The position numbers were made by a program, and so were the translations under genes. From NCBI RefSeq assembly GCF_013778505.1, contig NZ_JAAOWU010000010.1, positions 148,853 to 212,852 of the forward strand: a DNA stretch of 64,000 bases, read 5' to 3'. The notes beneath the pieces were generated by a model, which ran no database searches, was not told where the DNA came from, and saw only the letters and a program-made list of their open reading frames with translations. Positions 1 to 8,297 of the stretch are shown piece after piece. Source of the stretch: Pseudomonas sivasensis (lineage in GTDB: Bacteria; Pseudomonadota; Gammaproteobacteria; Pseudomonadales; Pseudomonadaceae). Position 1 is the stretch's first letter. Each line of letters opens with the position of its first letter.

Positions 1-12
1 CTCAGGAAACAT
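1..12 (-). CDS. hutW: hutW start (partial), histidine ABC transporter permease
   Basis: Only the first four codons are inside the window: an ATG on the minus strand reading M-F-P-E, with a GAGAG stretch upstream that could serve as a weak ribosome binding site. ProW/HutW-type permeases often begin with this sequence, and a permease is expected directly after the binding-protein gene in a Pseudomonas hut operon. The call rests on position and four residues only, so it is an inference. Confidence 0.4.
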
Positions 13-36
13 AGCGTGCTCTCGATCCAATGGGTT

Positions 37-56
37 GTGGCCGGGCGCCCGGCCAC
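37..56. repeat. Perfect 20-nt palindrome between hutX and hutW
   Basis: The two arms are GTGGCCGGGC and GCCCGGCCAC with no spacer. The palindrome lies 28 nt after the hutX stop codon and 25 nt before the hutW start. As RNA it would fold into a very GC-rich hairpin. Hairpins after binding-protein genes commonly protect the upstream mRNA and raise the binding protein over its permeases. That role is inferred here. There is no T-tract, so it is not a classic terminator. Confidence 0.6.
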
Positions 57-83
57 CCCTCAGGGTAGCCGTGCACACTTGAC

Positions 84-1049
84 CTACAAGGCCGCGTCGA
101 TTTTCTTGGCTGCGTCTTCGCTCACCCAGGCGTGCCAGACTTCAGGATGTTCCTTGAGGAAGATCTTCGCCAGTTTCGGCGACTCAATGCGCTCCTTGGC
201 CATGCGTCCCAGGTTCTGGTTCAGCAGGTCGATGGGCAGGTTGACCTTTTCCAGCACGGCCACCAGTTCAGGGGCTTGTTCGTGGAAGGTCTTGGACAGG
301 CCGACCTTGATGGTCACGGTTTTATCCACACCGGGTTTTTCTTCAAGCTTGACCAGGTCGACCTGACCCATCAGCGGCGTCGGCGACCAGTAGTAGAACA
401 GGATCGGCTCGCCACGCTTGTAGCTCGACAGCACCGCCGCATCCAGCGCCGGGCCGGTGCCTGGACGGAAGTTGGTGTAGGTGCTTTCCAGGCCGTAGCT
501 TTTCAGCATTTCGCTGTTGTCCAGCTCGCAGGTCCAGCCGGCCGGGCAGTTGTAGAAGCGGCCCTTGGATGGTTCTTCCTGGTCCTTGAACACCGAGGCG
601 TACTTGGCCAGGTCGGCGATGGTTTTCAGGTCCGGCGCCTTGGCTTCCAGCTTGCGCTTGGCGTCGCCTTCGATCACGTAGCGCGGCACGTACCAGCCTT
701 CGATTGCGCCCACCACAGGCGCACCAACGCCGACGACTTTGCCGGCCTTCTCAGCCTTGTTCCAGACTTCGCTGCGGCCGACCCATTCTTCGGCGAACAC
801 TTGAATGTCGTTACTGCTCAGGGCGTTTTCCATGGTGATGGAGTTGCCCGGCAGGCTGTCGGTTTTGCAGTCGTAGCCTTTTTCCAGCACGGTTTGCAGG
901 ATGTCGGTAAGCAACATGCCGCTTTCCCAGTTCAGCCCGGCGAATTTCACCGGTTTACCGGACTCGCACCAACCGGCCGCCTGGGCGCCAGCGCTGGCCA
1001 GCAAGCCTGCAGAGAACAACGTGGTCAGCAGGGTCTTATGCATTTTCAT
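84..1049 (-). CDS. hutX: Histidine/quaternary-amine-type ABC transporter substrate-binding protein HutX
   Basis: A 321-residue periplasmic binding protein of the OpuAC/ProX family. It has a clear signal peptide, with a Lys-containing start, a hydrophobic core and cleavage near AGAQA-A around residue 25. The mature part has the family pattern GLNWESG near its start and paired cysteines around a PAGWTCEL segment. Family members bind betaines, choline or histidine. The position downstream of hutU and the permease hutT in a hut operon points to histidine. The probable permease gene hutW begins at the left edge. Two ATGs lie close together (1049 and 1043); the first is used here but the second is possible. 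Fairly sure of family and role, though substrate is inferred from context. Confidence 0.88.
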   Translation of the reverse strand: MKMHKTLLTTLFSAGLLASAGAQAAGWCESGKPVKFAGLNWESGMLLTDILQTVLEKGYDCKTDSLPGNSITMENALSSNDIQVFAEEWVGRSEVWNKAEKAGKVVGVGAPVVGAIEGWYVPRYVIEGDAKRKLEAKAPDLKTIADLAKYASVFKDQEEPSKGRFYNCPAGWTCELDNSEMLKSYGLESTYTNFRPGTGPALDAAVLSSYKRGEPILFYYWSPTPLMGQVDLVKLEEKPGVDKTVTIKVGLSKTFHEQAPELVAVLEKVNLPIDLLNQNLGRMAKERIESPKLAKIFLKEHPEVWHAWVSEDAAKKIDAAL

Positions 1050-1117
1050 TGTGTGACGCTCCCAATCATGAAATGGATTACGGCAGTCAAAAGGCGTCCT
1101 GCCTTGTCCACGTCCTG

Positions 1118-2590
1118 TCAGGCCCGCGCCGCAGCGCGACTGGCCCCGCTTTTTTTAGTGGGTACAACACTGTCCTGCTCGACCGGCAGAATCAGTTGAT
1201 CGGGCACGCTGCCGTGCCATTTTTTCGCACACAGGTAATACAGGGCGGCGGGCAGCACCAGGCCGATGATCCAGGAGATATCCACACCCCCAAGCGCGCT
1301 CACCAGCGGACCGGTGTAGAACTTGGTAGCGATGAACGGCATCTGCACCAACACCCCGAAGACATAGACGCTGATACCCAGAGGGTTCCAACGACCGTAC
1401 CGCCCGTTTGGATCGGCCAGCGCCGGCACGTCATAGCGCTCGCGGGTGATGAAGTAGTAGTCCACTAGGTTGATCGCGCTCCAGGGCGTGAAGAACGCCA
1501 GCAGGAACAGAATGAAAGACTTGAACGCACCGAGGAACGAATGCTGGCCGAGCAATGCGATCAGGGTCGCCGTACCGACGATAAGCAGCACGAACACCAG
1601 ACGCTGCAGACGCGTGACCTCCAGGCGACCACGAAAGCCGCTGATGATGGTCGCGATGCACATGAAGCTGCCGTAGGAGTTAAGTGTGGAGATGGTGACC
1701 TTGCCGAACGCGATGCTGAAATACAGCAGCGCAGCGGTGGCGCCCGTACCACTCAAACCAACGATGTAGGCCACTTCATGACCGGCGAATTGCCCGTTGG
1801 CCATGGCGGCGGCGAACACGCCGAGAATCATCGCCACTTGTGCGCCAATCACTGAACCGGCGCCCGCAGCGAGAAAGGTTTTCACCGACGACGTGCTGCT
1901 CGGCAAGTAGCGCGAGTAGTCCGCCACATACGGCCCAAACGCGATCTGCCAGGAGGCGGCGAGGGACACCGCGAGCAAGAAACTGCTCCAGCTGAAATGG
2001 CGGATTTGCAGCAATGCGCCAATGTCAGCCTGGCCCATCAGGCGACTGAACAGGTAAACGAAGGCAATCACACCAATGACGCTGGCAACGCGCCCTATGA
2101 AGTGGATCACCCGATAACCAAGCACCGTGACCAGCACAATGACGCTGGCGAAGATCAGGATACCGACGCTGCTGCTGACACCAAACAACTGGCCCAGCGC
2201 CTGGCCGGAAAGCACCGTACCGGTTGCGGTGAAACCCAGGTACATCAGGCACACCAAGACGATCGGAATGGCCGCGCCATATACGCCGAACTGCACGCGG
2301 CTGGAGATCATCTGCGGCAAGCCGAGCTTGGGCCCTTGCGCCGCATGCAACGCCATGACGCCGCCGCCGATCAGTTGACCGATCAACAGACCGATCAACG
2401 ACCAGAACACATCACCGCCCAGCACCACGGCCAAGGCCCCGGTGACAATGGCCGTAATTTGCAGGTTGGCACCCAGCCACAGGGTGAATTGGCTCAATAG
2501 ACGACCGTGTCTTTCCGCTTCCGGGATGTAGTCGATCGAACGTTTCTCGATCAACGGGGTGGTGCTTGCACGCGCGTCATTTGCAGCCAT
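1118..2590 (-). CDS. hutT: NCS1-family permease, probable urocanate transporter HutT
   Basis: A 490-residue integral membrane protein with about twelve hydrophobic segments. The soluble N-terminus carries IDYIPEAERHG, the usual lead-in of cytosine/purine permeases (NCS1 family), and the first helix contains LWLGANLQ. It lies between hutU and hutX on the same strand. In P. fluorescens hut operons a CodB-like permease in this position has been described as the urocanate transporter; the assignment here is by position and family. A REPIN separates it from hutU, so the operon mRNA probably contains a large hairpin just before this gene. Cytosine or hydantoin uptake is the alternative if the context misleads. 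Confidence 0.85.
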   Translation of the reverse strand: MAANDARASTTPLIEKRSIDYIPEAERHGRLLSQFTLWLGANLQITAIVTGALAVVLGGDVFWSLIGLLIGQLIGGGVMALHAAQGPKLGLPQMISSRVQFGVYGAAIPIVLVCLMYLGFTATGTVLSGQALGQLFGVSSSVGILIFASVIVLVTVLGYRVIHFIGRVASVIGVIAFVYLFSRLMGQADIGALLQIRHFSWSSFLLAVSLAASWQIAFGPYVADYSRYLPSSTSSVKTFLAAGAGSVIGAQVAMILGVFAAAMANGQFAGHEVAYIVGLSGTGATAALLYFSIAFGKVTISTLNSYGSFMCIATIISGFRGRLEVTRLQRLVFVLLIVGTATLIALLGQHSFLGAFKSFILFLLAFFTPWSAINLVDYYFITRERYDVPALADPNGRYGRWNPLGISVYVFGVLVQMPFIATKFYTGPLVSALGGVDISWIIGLVLPAALYYLCAKKWHGSVPDQLILPVEQDSVVPTKKSGASRAAARA

Positions 2591-2639
2591 GGGTGTTCAA
2601 CCTCTGATGGATTGTTTTGGGGGTCGCAGCCGCTCAACT

Positions 2640-2727
2640 GTGGGAGGGGGCTTGCTCCCGATAGCAGTGGGTCAGTCACCAGACCTATTGGCTGATACAC
2701 CGCCATCGGGAGCAAGCCCCCTCCCAC
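2640..2727. repeat. REPIN inside the hut operon (hutU-hutT gap)
   Basis: Two REP arms in inverted orientation: GTGGGAGGGGGCTTGCTCCC at the left and the reverse complement GGGAGCAAGCCCCCTCCCAC at the right, with about 45 bp of variable centre. It begins 5 nt after the hutU stop codon and is inside the transcription unit. REPINs are non-autonomous elements moved by RAYT transposases; no RAYT gene is in the window. Confidence 0.95.
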
Positions 2728-2732
2728 ATGGG

Positions 2733-4403
2733 TTACTTGATCATTGGAAGATTGAGACCCTGCTCTTTGGCGCAATCGATCGCGATCTGGTAACCCGCAT
2801 CGGCGTGACGCATCACCCCTGTCGCTGGGTCGTTGTGCAGCACACGGGCAATCCGCTCGGCCGCTTCGTCGGTGCCGTCGCAGACGATCACCATGCCGGA
2901 GTGCTGGGAGAAGCCCATGCCGACGCCGCCACCGTGGTGCAGCGAGACCCACGTCGCACCGCTGGCGGTGTTGAGCAAGGCATTGAGCAGCGGCCAGTCA
3001 GATACGGCGTCGGAACCGTCCTGCATGGATTCTGTTTCGCGGTTCGGGCTTGCTACCGAGCCGGAGTCGAGGTGGTCACGACCAATCACCACCGGCGCCG
3101 ACAGCTCGCCGCTGCGCACCATTTCGTTGAATGCCAGGCCGAGCTTGGCGCGCTGGCCCAGACCGACCCAGCAGATACGCGCTGGCAGGCCCTGGAAGCT
3201 GATGCGTTCGCGAGCCATGTCCAACCAGTTGTGCAGGTGGGCGTCGTCGGGGATCAGCTCTTTGACTTTGGCGTCGGTCTTGTAGATATCTTGCGGGTCG
3301 CCCGAGAGCGCAGCCCAACGGAACGGGCCGATGCCACGGCAGAACAGTGGACGGATGTACGCCGGAACGAAACCTGGGAAGTCGAAAGCGTTTTCCACGC
3401 CTTCTTCCTGTGCCATTTGGCGGATGTTGTTGCCGTAGTCGAAGGTCGGGATGCCTTGCTTCTGGAATTCCAGCATGGCTTTGACGTGGACTGCCATGGA
3501 CTGCTTGGCGGCCTTGATCACGGCAGCCGGCTCGGTCTTGGCGCGGGCGCGGTATTCGTCCCAGGTCCAGCCGGCGGGCAGGTAGCCATTGAGCGGGTCA
3601 TGGGCACTGGTCTGGTCGGTGACCATGTCCGGGCGCACACCGCGCTTGACCAGTTCCGGCAGGATCTCGGCCGCGTTACCCAGCAGCGCGATGGAAATGG
3701 CTTTGCCTTCTTTCGTGTATTTGGCGATACGGGCCAACGCGTCGTCGAGGTCGGTGGCTTGCTCATCGACATAACGGCTGGCCAGGCGGAAATCGATGCT
3801 GACCTGCTGGCACTCGATGTTCAGCGAGCACGCGCCGGCCAATGTCGCGGCCAGAGGCTGTGCGCCGCCCATGCCGCCGAGACCGGCGGTGAGGACCCAA
3901 CGGCCTTTCAAATTGCTGTCGTAATGCTGGCGACCGGCTTCAACGAAGGTTTCGTAAGTACCTTGGACGATGCCCTGGCTGCCGATGTAGATCCAGCTGC
4001 CGGCAGTCATCTGGCCGTACATAGCCAGGCCCTTGGCATCCAGTTCGTTGAAGTGTTCCCAACTGGCCCAGTGCGGAACCAGGTTGGAGTTGGCGATCAA
4101 CACGCGCGGGGCGTTGCTATGGGTCTTGAACACGCCGACCGGTTTGCCGGATTGCACCAGCAGGGTTTCGTCGTCGTTCAGATTGGTGAGGCTCTCGACG
4201 ATCTGGTCGTAGCACTCCCAATTACGTGCGGCGCGGCCAATGCCGCCGTACACCACCAACTCTTTCGGATTCTCCGCCACTTGCGGGTCGAGGTTGTTCA
4301 TCAGCATGCGCAGCGGTGCTTCAGTCAGCCAGCTTTTGGCGGTGAGCTTGTTACCGCGGGCGGCGCGGATTTCGACGTCACGGTATTTTGTAGGCTTGGT
4401 CAC
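2733..4403 (-). CDS. hutU: Urocanate hydratase
   Basis: A 556-residue cytosolic enzyme. It converts urocanate to imidazolone propionate, the second step of histidine degradation, using tightly bound NAD+ as an electrophile. Visible family blocks are YGGIGRAARNWE near residue 52, the glycine-rich LTAGLGGMGGAQ near 170, and DHLDSGSVASPNRETE near 441, which lies by the active site. Length is normal for the family. It is the first gene of the hutU-hutT-hutX-hutW run. Its upstream region has a sigma-54 promoter overlapped by a HutC operator, consistent with induction by urocanate and activation by an NtrC-type regulator such as CbrB or NtrC. A REPIN follows the stop codon. Confident. Confidence 0.98.
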   Translation of the reverse strand: MTKPTKYRDVEIRAARGNKLTAKSWLTEAPLRMLMNNLDPQVAENPKELVVYGGIGRAARNWECYDQIVESLTNLNDDETLLVQSGKPVGVFKTHSNAPRVLIANSNLVPHWASWEHFNELDAKGLAMYGQMTAGSWIYIGSQGIVQGTYETFVEAGRQHYDSNLKGRWVLTAGLGGMGGAQPLAATLAGACSLNIECQQVSIDFRLASRYVDEQATDLDDALARIAKYTKEGKAISIALLGNAAEILPELVKRGVRPDMVTDQTSAHDPLNGYLPAGWTWDEYRARAKTEPAAVIKAAKQSMAVHVKAMLEFQKQGIPTFDYGNNIRQMAQEEGVENAFDFPGFVPAYIRPLFCRGIGPFRWAALSGDPQDIYKTDAKVKELIPDDAHLHNWLDMARERISFQGLPARICWVGLGQRAKLGLAFNEMVRSGELSAPVVIGRDHLDSGSVASPNRETESMQDGSDAVSDWPLLNALLNTASGATWVSLHHGGGVGMGFSQHSGMVIVCDGTDEAAERIARVLHNDPATGVMRHADAGYQIAIDCAKEQGLNLPMIK

Positions 4404-4474
4404 TGCTAGGACTCCTCGGCGATCGATGCGCGAACATGGATGGTGCGAAGGAGAGTCTTACGCACACATCTTTA

Positions 4475-4488
4475 CTTGTATGTACAAG
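4475..4488. promoter_or_regulatory. HutC operator at the hutU promoter
   Basis: A perfect inverted repeat, CTTGTA-TG-TACAAG. This is the pattern known for HutC (GntR/HutC family) operators. It covers the start point predicted from the neighbouring sigma-54 element, so bound repressor would block initiation or clearance; urocanate is the known inducer. A related site lies in the hutC-hutF gap. Confidence 0.85.
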
Positions 4489-4492
4489 CATA

Positions 4493-4508
4493 TGCAATCA
4501 AGCGGCCA
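4493..4508 (-). promoter_or_regulatory. Sigma-54 promoter of hutU
   Basis: On the minus strand the sequence is TGGCCGCTTGATTGCA: GG at -24 and GC at -12 with exactly 10 nt between, close to the consensus TGGCACGN4TTGCW. The predicted start is near 4482, inside the HutC operator, about 80 nt before the hutU ATG. Sigma-54 promoters need an activator bound upstream. I could not single out a CbrB or NtrC site in 4510-4715 with confidence. The rest of the 4404-4807 gap holds this promoter, the operator and a REPIN. Confidence 0.8.
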
Positions 4509-4715
4509 ACTTTCTAAGTGAGGTGTTTGGATTTTTTTGGAAAGCGTGTGTGAGCCTTGGAAATTAAGGCTTAGAGAGATGATGAAATTTCTTACAAAGG
4601 GGTTTTCTAGCGAGGGAGGTTTGTCACGACAGCATGGTTTTGCGCCAAGCTGGGGCGTTCGGTAACAAAATGGTGCGAGGGTTGGAAACAGATCGCAACA
4701 ACAGTGGGAAACAAT

Positions 4716-4802
4716 GTGGGAGGGGGCTTGCCCCCGATAGCGGTGGATCAGTCAGCCCATCTGTTACTGACACACCGCAATCGGGGGCAAGCCCCCTCCC
4801 AC
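4716..4802. repeat. REPIN downstream of hutD
   Basis: Inverted REP arms GTGGGAGGGGGCTTGCCCCC and GGGGGCAAGCCCCCTCCCAC with a short variable centre. It lies 5 nt beyond the hutD stop codon and upstream of the hutU promoter region, so it sits between two transcription units on the same strand. Confidence 0.95.
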
Positions 4803-4807
4803 ATTTT

Positions 4808-5365
4808 TTAACCGCGCTGAGTCAGTTCGATGATGCAGCTACGGCCAGTGATAGAGATGTCCAGCAAGCCAGCGTTACCGTCCACTTGCAGGCAATCGTG
4901 ATGGCCCAGTACCTGGTCCAGCACCTTCACTTCATCCGCCACGCTGAACACCAGCACCGTCTGCGCCGTACTGAAAAACCGCTGCACACGATCCATCCAC
5001 TGCAACCGCGCGTGGTAGCGCTCGGGCGAATAAATCAGGTTGAAATCGCGAATCGGCCCAGTGATCAATCGGCACGACACCTGGCTGTCACCCTTGAACG
5101 CGAACGGTTGCAGCGGTAACAGTCCGCGCTGCTCCTCGCCATCCACGGTCAGCACCATGCCTGCGCCCTTGATTACCGTGATCACACGCTGGTAACCGGC
5201 GAAGGTGGAAAAGCCGCCCGACTCGGCGATATCGGCAATCGACAAGCGCCAGCCAAAGCCATCCAGGCCATCGCCGGCATCACGGGAGATTTCTTCGGTA
5301 CTGCCACCGCCGTTTTTCCACGGCATGCGGACGTAATCGGCGGCGCGCCAGACTTTCAAACTCAT
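4808..5365 (-). CDS. hutD: HutD family protein
   Basis: A 185-residue protein of the HutD/Ves family (cupin-like beta fold). The start MSLKVWRAADYVRMPWKNGGGSTEEI contains the family hallmark W-K-N-G-G-G-S-T. It overlaps the hutC stop by 4 nt (ATGA), so the two are translationally coupled. HutD has no defined enzymatic role; in P. fluorescens it has been proposed to limit hut activity, perhaps by binding a pathway intermediate. That proposal is from the literature on the family and is not visible in the sequence. A REPIN follows the stop codon. Confidence 0.93.
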   Translation of the reverse strand: MSLKVWRAADYVRMPWKNGGGSTEEISRDAGDGLDGFGWRLSIADIAESGGFSTFAGYQRVITVIKGAGMVLTVDGEEQRGLLPLQPFAFKGDSQVSCRLITGPIRDFNLIYSPERYHARLQWMDRVQRFFSTAQTVLVFSVADEVKVLDQVLGHHDCLQVDGNAGLLDISITGRSCIIELTQRG

Positions 5366-6111
5366 TTACTGAAGCGTCCTTCGAGGCTGTGACGGGAACC
5401 AGGGTGGATCAACCGCGCGGCGGTCACTGGCTGGCGTCCGGACCAGGTGCGTCGGCGAATCAACAGGCACGGTTCGGTGGGCTCTATTTGCAGCAGCTTG
5501 CACTCGTCGGCGTCGGCGAGGATCGCTTCCACGACGTGCTCGCCTTCCGTCAGCGGCGCAACCTGGTTGAGATAGGCATAGGGCGTTTGCTGGGTGAAAT
5601 CCTGCTGCAGGTATTCCGGCGCGACCAAGGCGTTGACGAAACGGTCTTCGATTTGCACGGGAATATCGTTTTCGTAATGCACGATCAGGGAGTGGAACAC
5701 CCGCCCGCCTTCGCGCATTTCCAGGGCGACGGCACGTTCGGAACCGGCGGCCTCTTCGCCCAGGGTGATGACCTGGCAGGTATGCCGATGACCGCGGGAA
5801 GCGATCTCATCAGCAATGTTGTGCACTTCAAACAGCGCCGACTGGCTTTTGGGCTCGGCGACAAAAGTACCGACGCCTTGCATGCGAACCAGCAACCCTT
5901 CGGCGGTGAGTTCGCGCAGGGCGCGATTGATGGTCATTCGGCTGAAGCCCAGTTGGCTGACCAGTTCACTCTCCGACGGCACGCGGTAATGGGGTGGCCA
6001 GTTGCCGTTGAGGATCTGCTGGCTGATCATCTGTTTGACGCGGGCATACAAGGGCGCCGGACTTTCGTCCATGTGGGCAGCCAGTGAAGACTTGGCGGGC
6101 GGAGTCGGCAC
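5362..6111 (-). CDS. hutC: Histidine utilisation repressor HutC (GntR family)
   Basis: A 249-residue repressor with an N-terminal winged helix-turn-helix (about residues 14-80, containing RVPSESELVSQLGFSRMTINRALREL) and a C-terminal UTRA effector domain (about 95-240) that binds urocanate in this family. I chose the GTG at 6111 (product begins MPTPPAKSS) because Pseudomonas HutC proteins start this way and AGGA lies at a suitable distance; the frame stays open further upstream across hutF but that part is antisense shadow. It is divergent from hutF, with an operator-like palindrome in the gap, so it should repress itself and hutF as well as hutU. Coupled to hutD by a 4-nt overlap. Confidence 0.94.
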   Translation of the reverse strand: MPTPPAKSSLAAHMDESPAPLYARVKQMISQQILNGNWPPHYRVPSESELVSQLGFSRMTINRALRELTAEGLLVRMQGVGTFVAEPKSQSALFEVHNIADEIASRGHRHTCQVITLGEEAAGSERAVALEMREGGRVFHSLIVHYENDIPVQIEDRFVNALVAPEYLQQDFTQQTPYAYLNQVAPLTEGEHVVEAILADADECKLLQIEPTEPCLLIRRRTWSGRQPVTAARLIHPGSRHSLEGRFSK

Positions 6112-6179
6112 AGGGAATCCTTGCAGGGGGAAAAGATGCATAGATTGCCGGAGTTTACCGAGCAGGCAAACGTCTGTAT

Positions 6180-6191
6180 ATGTATATACAA
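6180..6191. promoter_or_regulatory. HutC-type operator between hutC and hutF
   Basis: The sequence ATGTATATACAA contains the perfect palindrome TGTATATACA and matches the half-sites of the hutU operator at 10 of 12 positions. It is centred in the 108-nt divergent gap, where it can control both hutC and hutF. The surrounding AT-rich stretch (TGTATATGTATATACA from 6175) probably also includes a -10 region. Confidence 0.7.
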
Positions 6192-6219
6192 ATAAACACA
6201 CGACCGGAGTGCTCTGAAC

Positions 6220-7584
6220 ATGTCCGCTTTTTTTGCCGAACGCGCACTGCTGCCTAATGGATGGGCCAACGATGTACGTCTTGAAGTCAGCGCCGATGGC
6301 CTGCTGACACAGATTGCGGCCAATGCCAGTGCAGACGGCGCCGAGCGGCTCAAAGGCCCGGTTTTGGCGGGCATGCCCAACCTGCACTCCCACGCATTCC
6401 AACGCGCCATGGCGGGTTTGGCCGAAGTCGCCGGCAACCCGAATGACAGCTTCTGGACCTGGCGTGAGCTGATGTACCGCATGGTCGGCAAGATCAGTCC
6501 GGAGCAACTGCAGGTGATCGCGCGCCAGCTTTACATCGAGATGCTCAAGGCCGGTTACACCTCGGTGGCCGAATTTCACTACGTGCATCATGATGTCAGC
6601 GGCCAGCCTTTTGCCGACCGTACGGAACTGTCGCGGCAGATCAGCCACGCGGCCGCCAGCAGCGGTATTGGCCTGACCTTGGTGCCCGTGCTCTACACCC
6701 ACTCGGGTTTTGGCGGGCAGGCGCCGAACGAAGGCCAGCGACGGTTTATCAACAGCACCGAAAACTACCTGGACCTGCAGGCGCGCCTCAAACCGATCCT
6801 CGCGGCGCAACCGGCGCAGCAACTGGGCTTGTGCTTCCACTCCCTGCGCGCTGTTACACCACAACAAATCAATGAAGTCCTGGCCGCCAGCGACAAGACG
6901 TGCCCGATCCATATCCATATTGCCGAACAACAAAAAGAAGTCGACGACTGCCTGGCCTGGAGCGGCAAGCGTCCGTTGCAATGGCTGTATGACAATGTCG
7001 AGGTGGATGAACGCTGGTGCCTGGTGCACGCGACTCACGCCAACCCGGAAGAAGTGACGCGCATGGCAGCGAGCCGGGCGATTGCCGGATTGTGCCTGAC
7101 CACCGAAGCCAACCTGGGCGACGGGATTTTCCCGGCAGTGGATTTTCTCGCCCAGGGCGGGCGCATGGGCATCGGTTCCGACAGCCATGTGTCATTGAGC
7201 GTAGTGGAGGAATTGCGCTGGCTGGAATACGGCCAGCGCCTGCGCGATCAACGGCGCAACCGCTTGTATCGCAGTGACCAACCGATGGTTGGCCGTACGT
7301 TGTTCGATGCTGCGCTGGACGGTGGCGCACAGGCACTGGGGCAGCCAATTGGTCGACTGGAAGTGGGCAAGCGTGCGGATTGGATCGTGCTGGACGGTAA
7401 TGACCCTTACCTGGCGACAGCAACAGAGGATGGCATTCTCAATCGCTGGCTGTTTGCCGGCGGTGATCGCCAGGTGCGTGATGTGCTGGTCAACGGGAAA
7501 TGGGTGGTGCGCGAAGGGCGTCATGCAGGCGAAGAAGAAAGCAGCCGGGCATTTACGCAGGTGCTAAGGGACTTACTCGGTTAA
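6220..7584 (+). CDS. hutF: Formimidoylglutamate deiminase
   Basis: A 454-residue enzyme of the amidohydrolase superfamily. It deiminates N-formimino-L-glutamate to N-formyl-L-glutamate and ammonia, in the five-step hut route used by pseudomonads. Metal-binding motifs are NLHSHAFQ with H56 and H58, HIHIAEQ near residue 233, and GSDSHVSLS near 319 with the catalytic Asp. Length is typical. It is transcribed alone, divergent from hutC. A REPIN begins 5 nt after its stop codon and separates it from the convergent lipocalin gene. Confident. Confidence 0.97.
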   Translation: MSAFFAERALLPNGWANDVRLEVSADGLLTQIAANASADGAERLKGPVLAGMPNLHSHAFQRAMAGLAEVAGNPNDSFWTWRELMYRMVGKISPEQLQVIARQLYIEMLKAGYTSVAEFHYVHHDVSGQPFADRTELSRQISHAAASSGIGLTLVPVLYTHSGFGGQAPNEGQRRFINSTENYLDLQARLKPILAAQPAQQLGLCFHSLRAVTPQQINEVLAASDKTCPIHIHIAEQQKEVDDCLAWSGKRPLQWLYDNVEVDERWCLVHATHANPEEVTRMAASRAIAGLCLTTEANLGDGIFPAVDFLAQGGRMGIGSDSHVSLSVVEELRWLEYGQRLRDQRRNRLYRSDQPMVGRTLFDAALDGGAQALGQPIGRLEVGKRADWIVLDGNDPYLATATEDGILNRWLFAGGDRQVRDVLVNGKWVVREGRHAGEEESSRAFTQVLRDLLG

Positions 7585-7589
7585 AACAT

Positions 7590-7675
7590 GTGGGAGGGGC
7601 TTGCCCCCGATTGCAGAGTGTCAGCCAGCAAATCAGATACTGACACACCGCTATCGCGGGCAAGCCCCCTCCCAC
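7590..7675. repeat. REPIN between convergent hutF and lipocalin genes
   Basis: Inverted REP arms. The left arm, GTGGGAGGGGCTTGCCCCC, lacks one G compared with the other copies, and the right arm has GCGGGCAAGC instead of GGGGGCAAGC. It starts 5 nt after the hutF stop codon and ends 22 nt before the lipocalin stop. Confidence 0.93.
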
Positions 7676-7697
7676 ATTGGATTGAGGGGCTCTCAGG

Positions 7698-8267
7698 TTA
7701 TTGCGAAGTCTTGGCCATCTGCTTATCCGATGTCCGGAAGATCAACCGCGTGGTGTCATACCCCTGCTGTCGCGCCCTGCTCAGCAGGTCTTCGCGAGTA
7801 TCGGCACTGACCGTTGGCGTGCGCGACAGGATCCACATATAGCGCCGGCTCGGGCTGCCGACGATGGCGGTCTTGTAGTCATCGCTGACGTACAGCACCC
7901 AGTAATCGCCCTTGGCGACGCCCGGCAGCAGTGACGTGAACCAGTTGTTGAATTCCACCCAGAGCTTGTCAGTCTTGCCAGGCACTTGCGGGGTGGCGGT
8001 GCCCTTGGCTTCTTCCCACTTCCATTCGGTGGTCAGGCAGCGGTTAAACACCGACATGTCGCCATCGGGCAACAAGGTGTAGCGTGCTTCGGACTGCGCG
8101 CAGTTGCGCTGAAAGTACATCGGCAATCGGGCCAACTCATACCAGGTGCCCTGGTAACGCTTGAGGTTGACGCTGCCGGCAGTCTTGGGTTGCAGATCAT
8201 CGCCAGAATGGCTGGCACAGCCCGCCAAAAACAGGCTGGCACAAAGGAACAAAACAAAACGCATCAT
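7698..8267 (-). CDS. blc: Outer-membrane lipocalin (Blc family)
   Basis: A 189-residue lipoprotein. The signal sequence ends in the lipobox L-A-G-C with Cys17. It is followed by the lipocalin signature GTWYELARLP (residues 40-49), then the NRC/W pattern and the C-terminal SRTPTVSADTRED typical of bacterial Blc proteins. Blc proteins bind lysophospholipids or fatty acids at the outer membrane and are linked to envelope stress; that is family knowledge. The next upstream gene on the strand is another small lipoprotein, 30 nt away, so the two may be co-transcribed. The first two codons are both ATG, so the start may be one residue later. Confidence 0.9.
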   Translation of the reverse strand: MMRFVLFLCASLFLAGCASHSGDDLQPKTAGSVNLKRYQGTWYELARLPMYFQRNCAQSEARYTLLPDGDMSVFNRCLTTEWKWEEAKGTATPQVPGKTDKLWVEFNNWFTSLLPGVAKGDYWVLYVSDDYKTAIVGSPSRRYMWILSRTPTVSADTREDLLSRARQQGYDTTRLIFRTSDKQMAKTSQ

Positions 8268-8297
8268 TCTTCTTCTCCCGCAGGCTCTCGCCCCGGT

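Noticed and set aside
2559..4409. A 616-codon open frame on the plus strand opposite hutU
   Set aside because: hutU is certain on the minus strand; in this GC-rich genome the antisense frame stays open by codon bias. The product is rich in Val/Gly/His/Gln with no motif.
4640..4690. Possible CbrB or NtrC site upstream of hutU
   Set aside because: Only fragments such as GTTACC and GCACC were seen; no full match to GCAC-N7-GTGC, and my knowledge of the CbrB motif is not firm enough.
6112..7188. N-terminal extension of the HutC frame across hutF
   Set aside because: It would overlap hutF and its promoter; HutC proteins start at the residue encoded at 6111.
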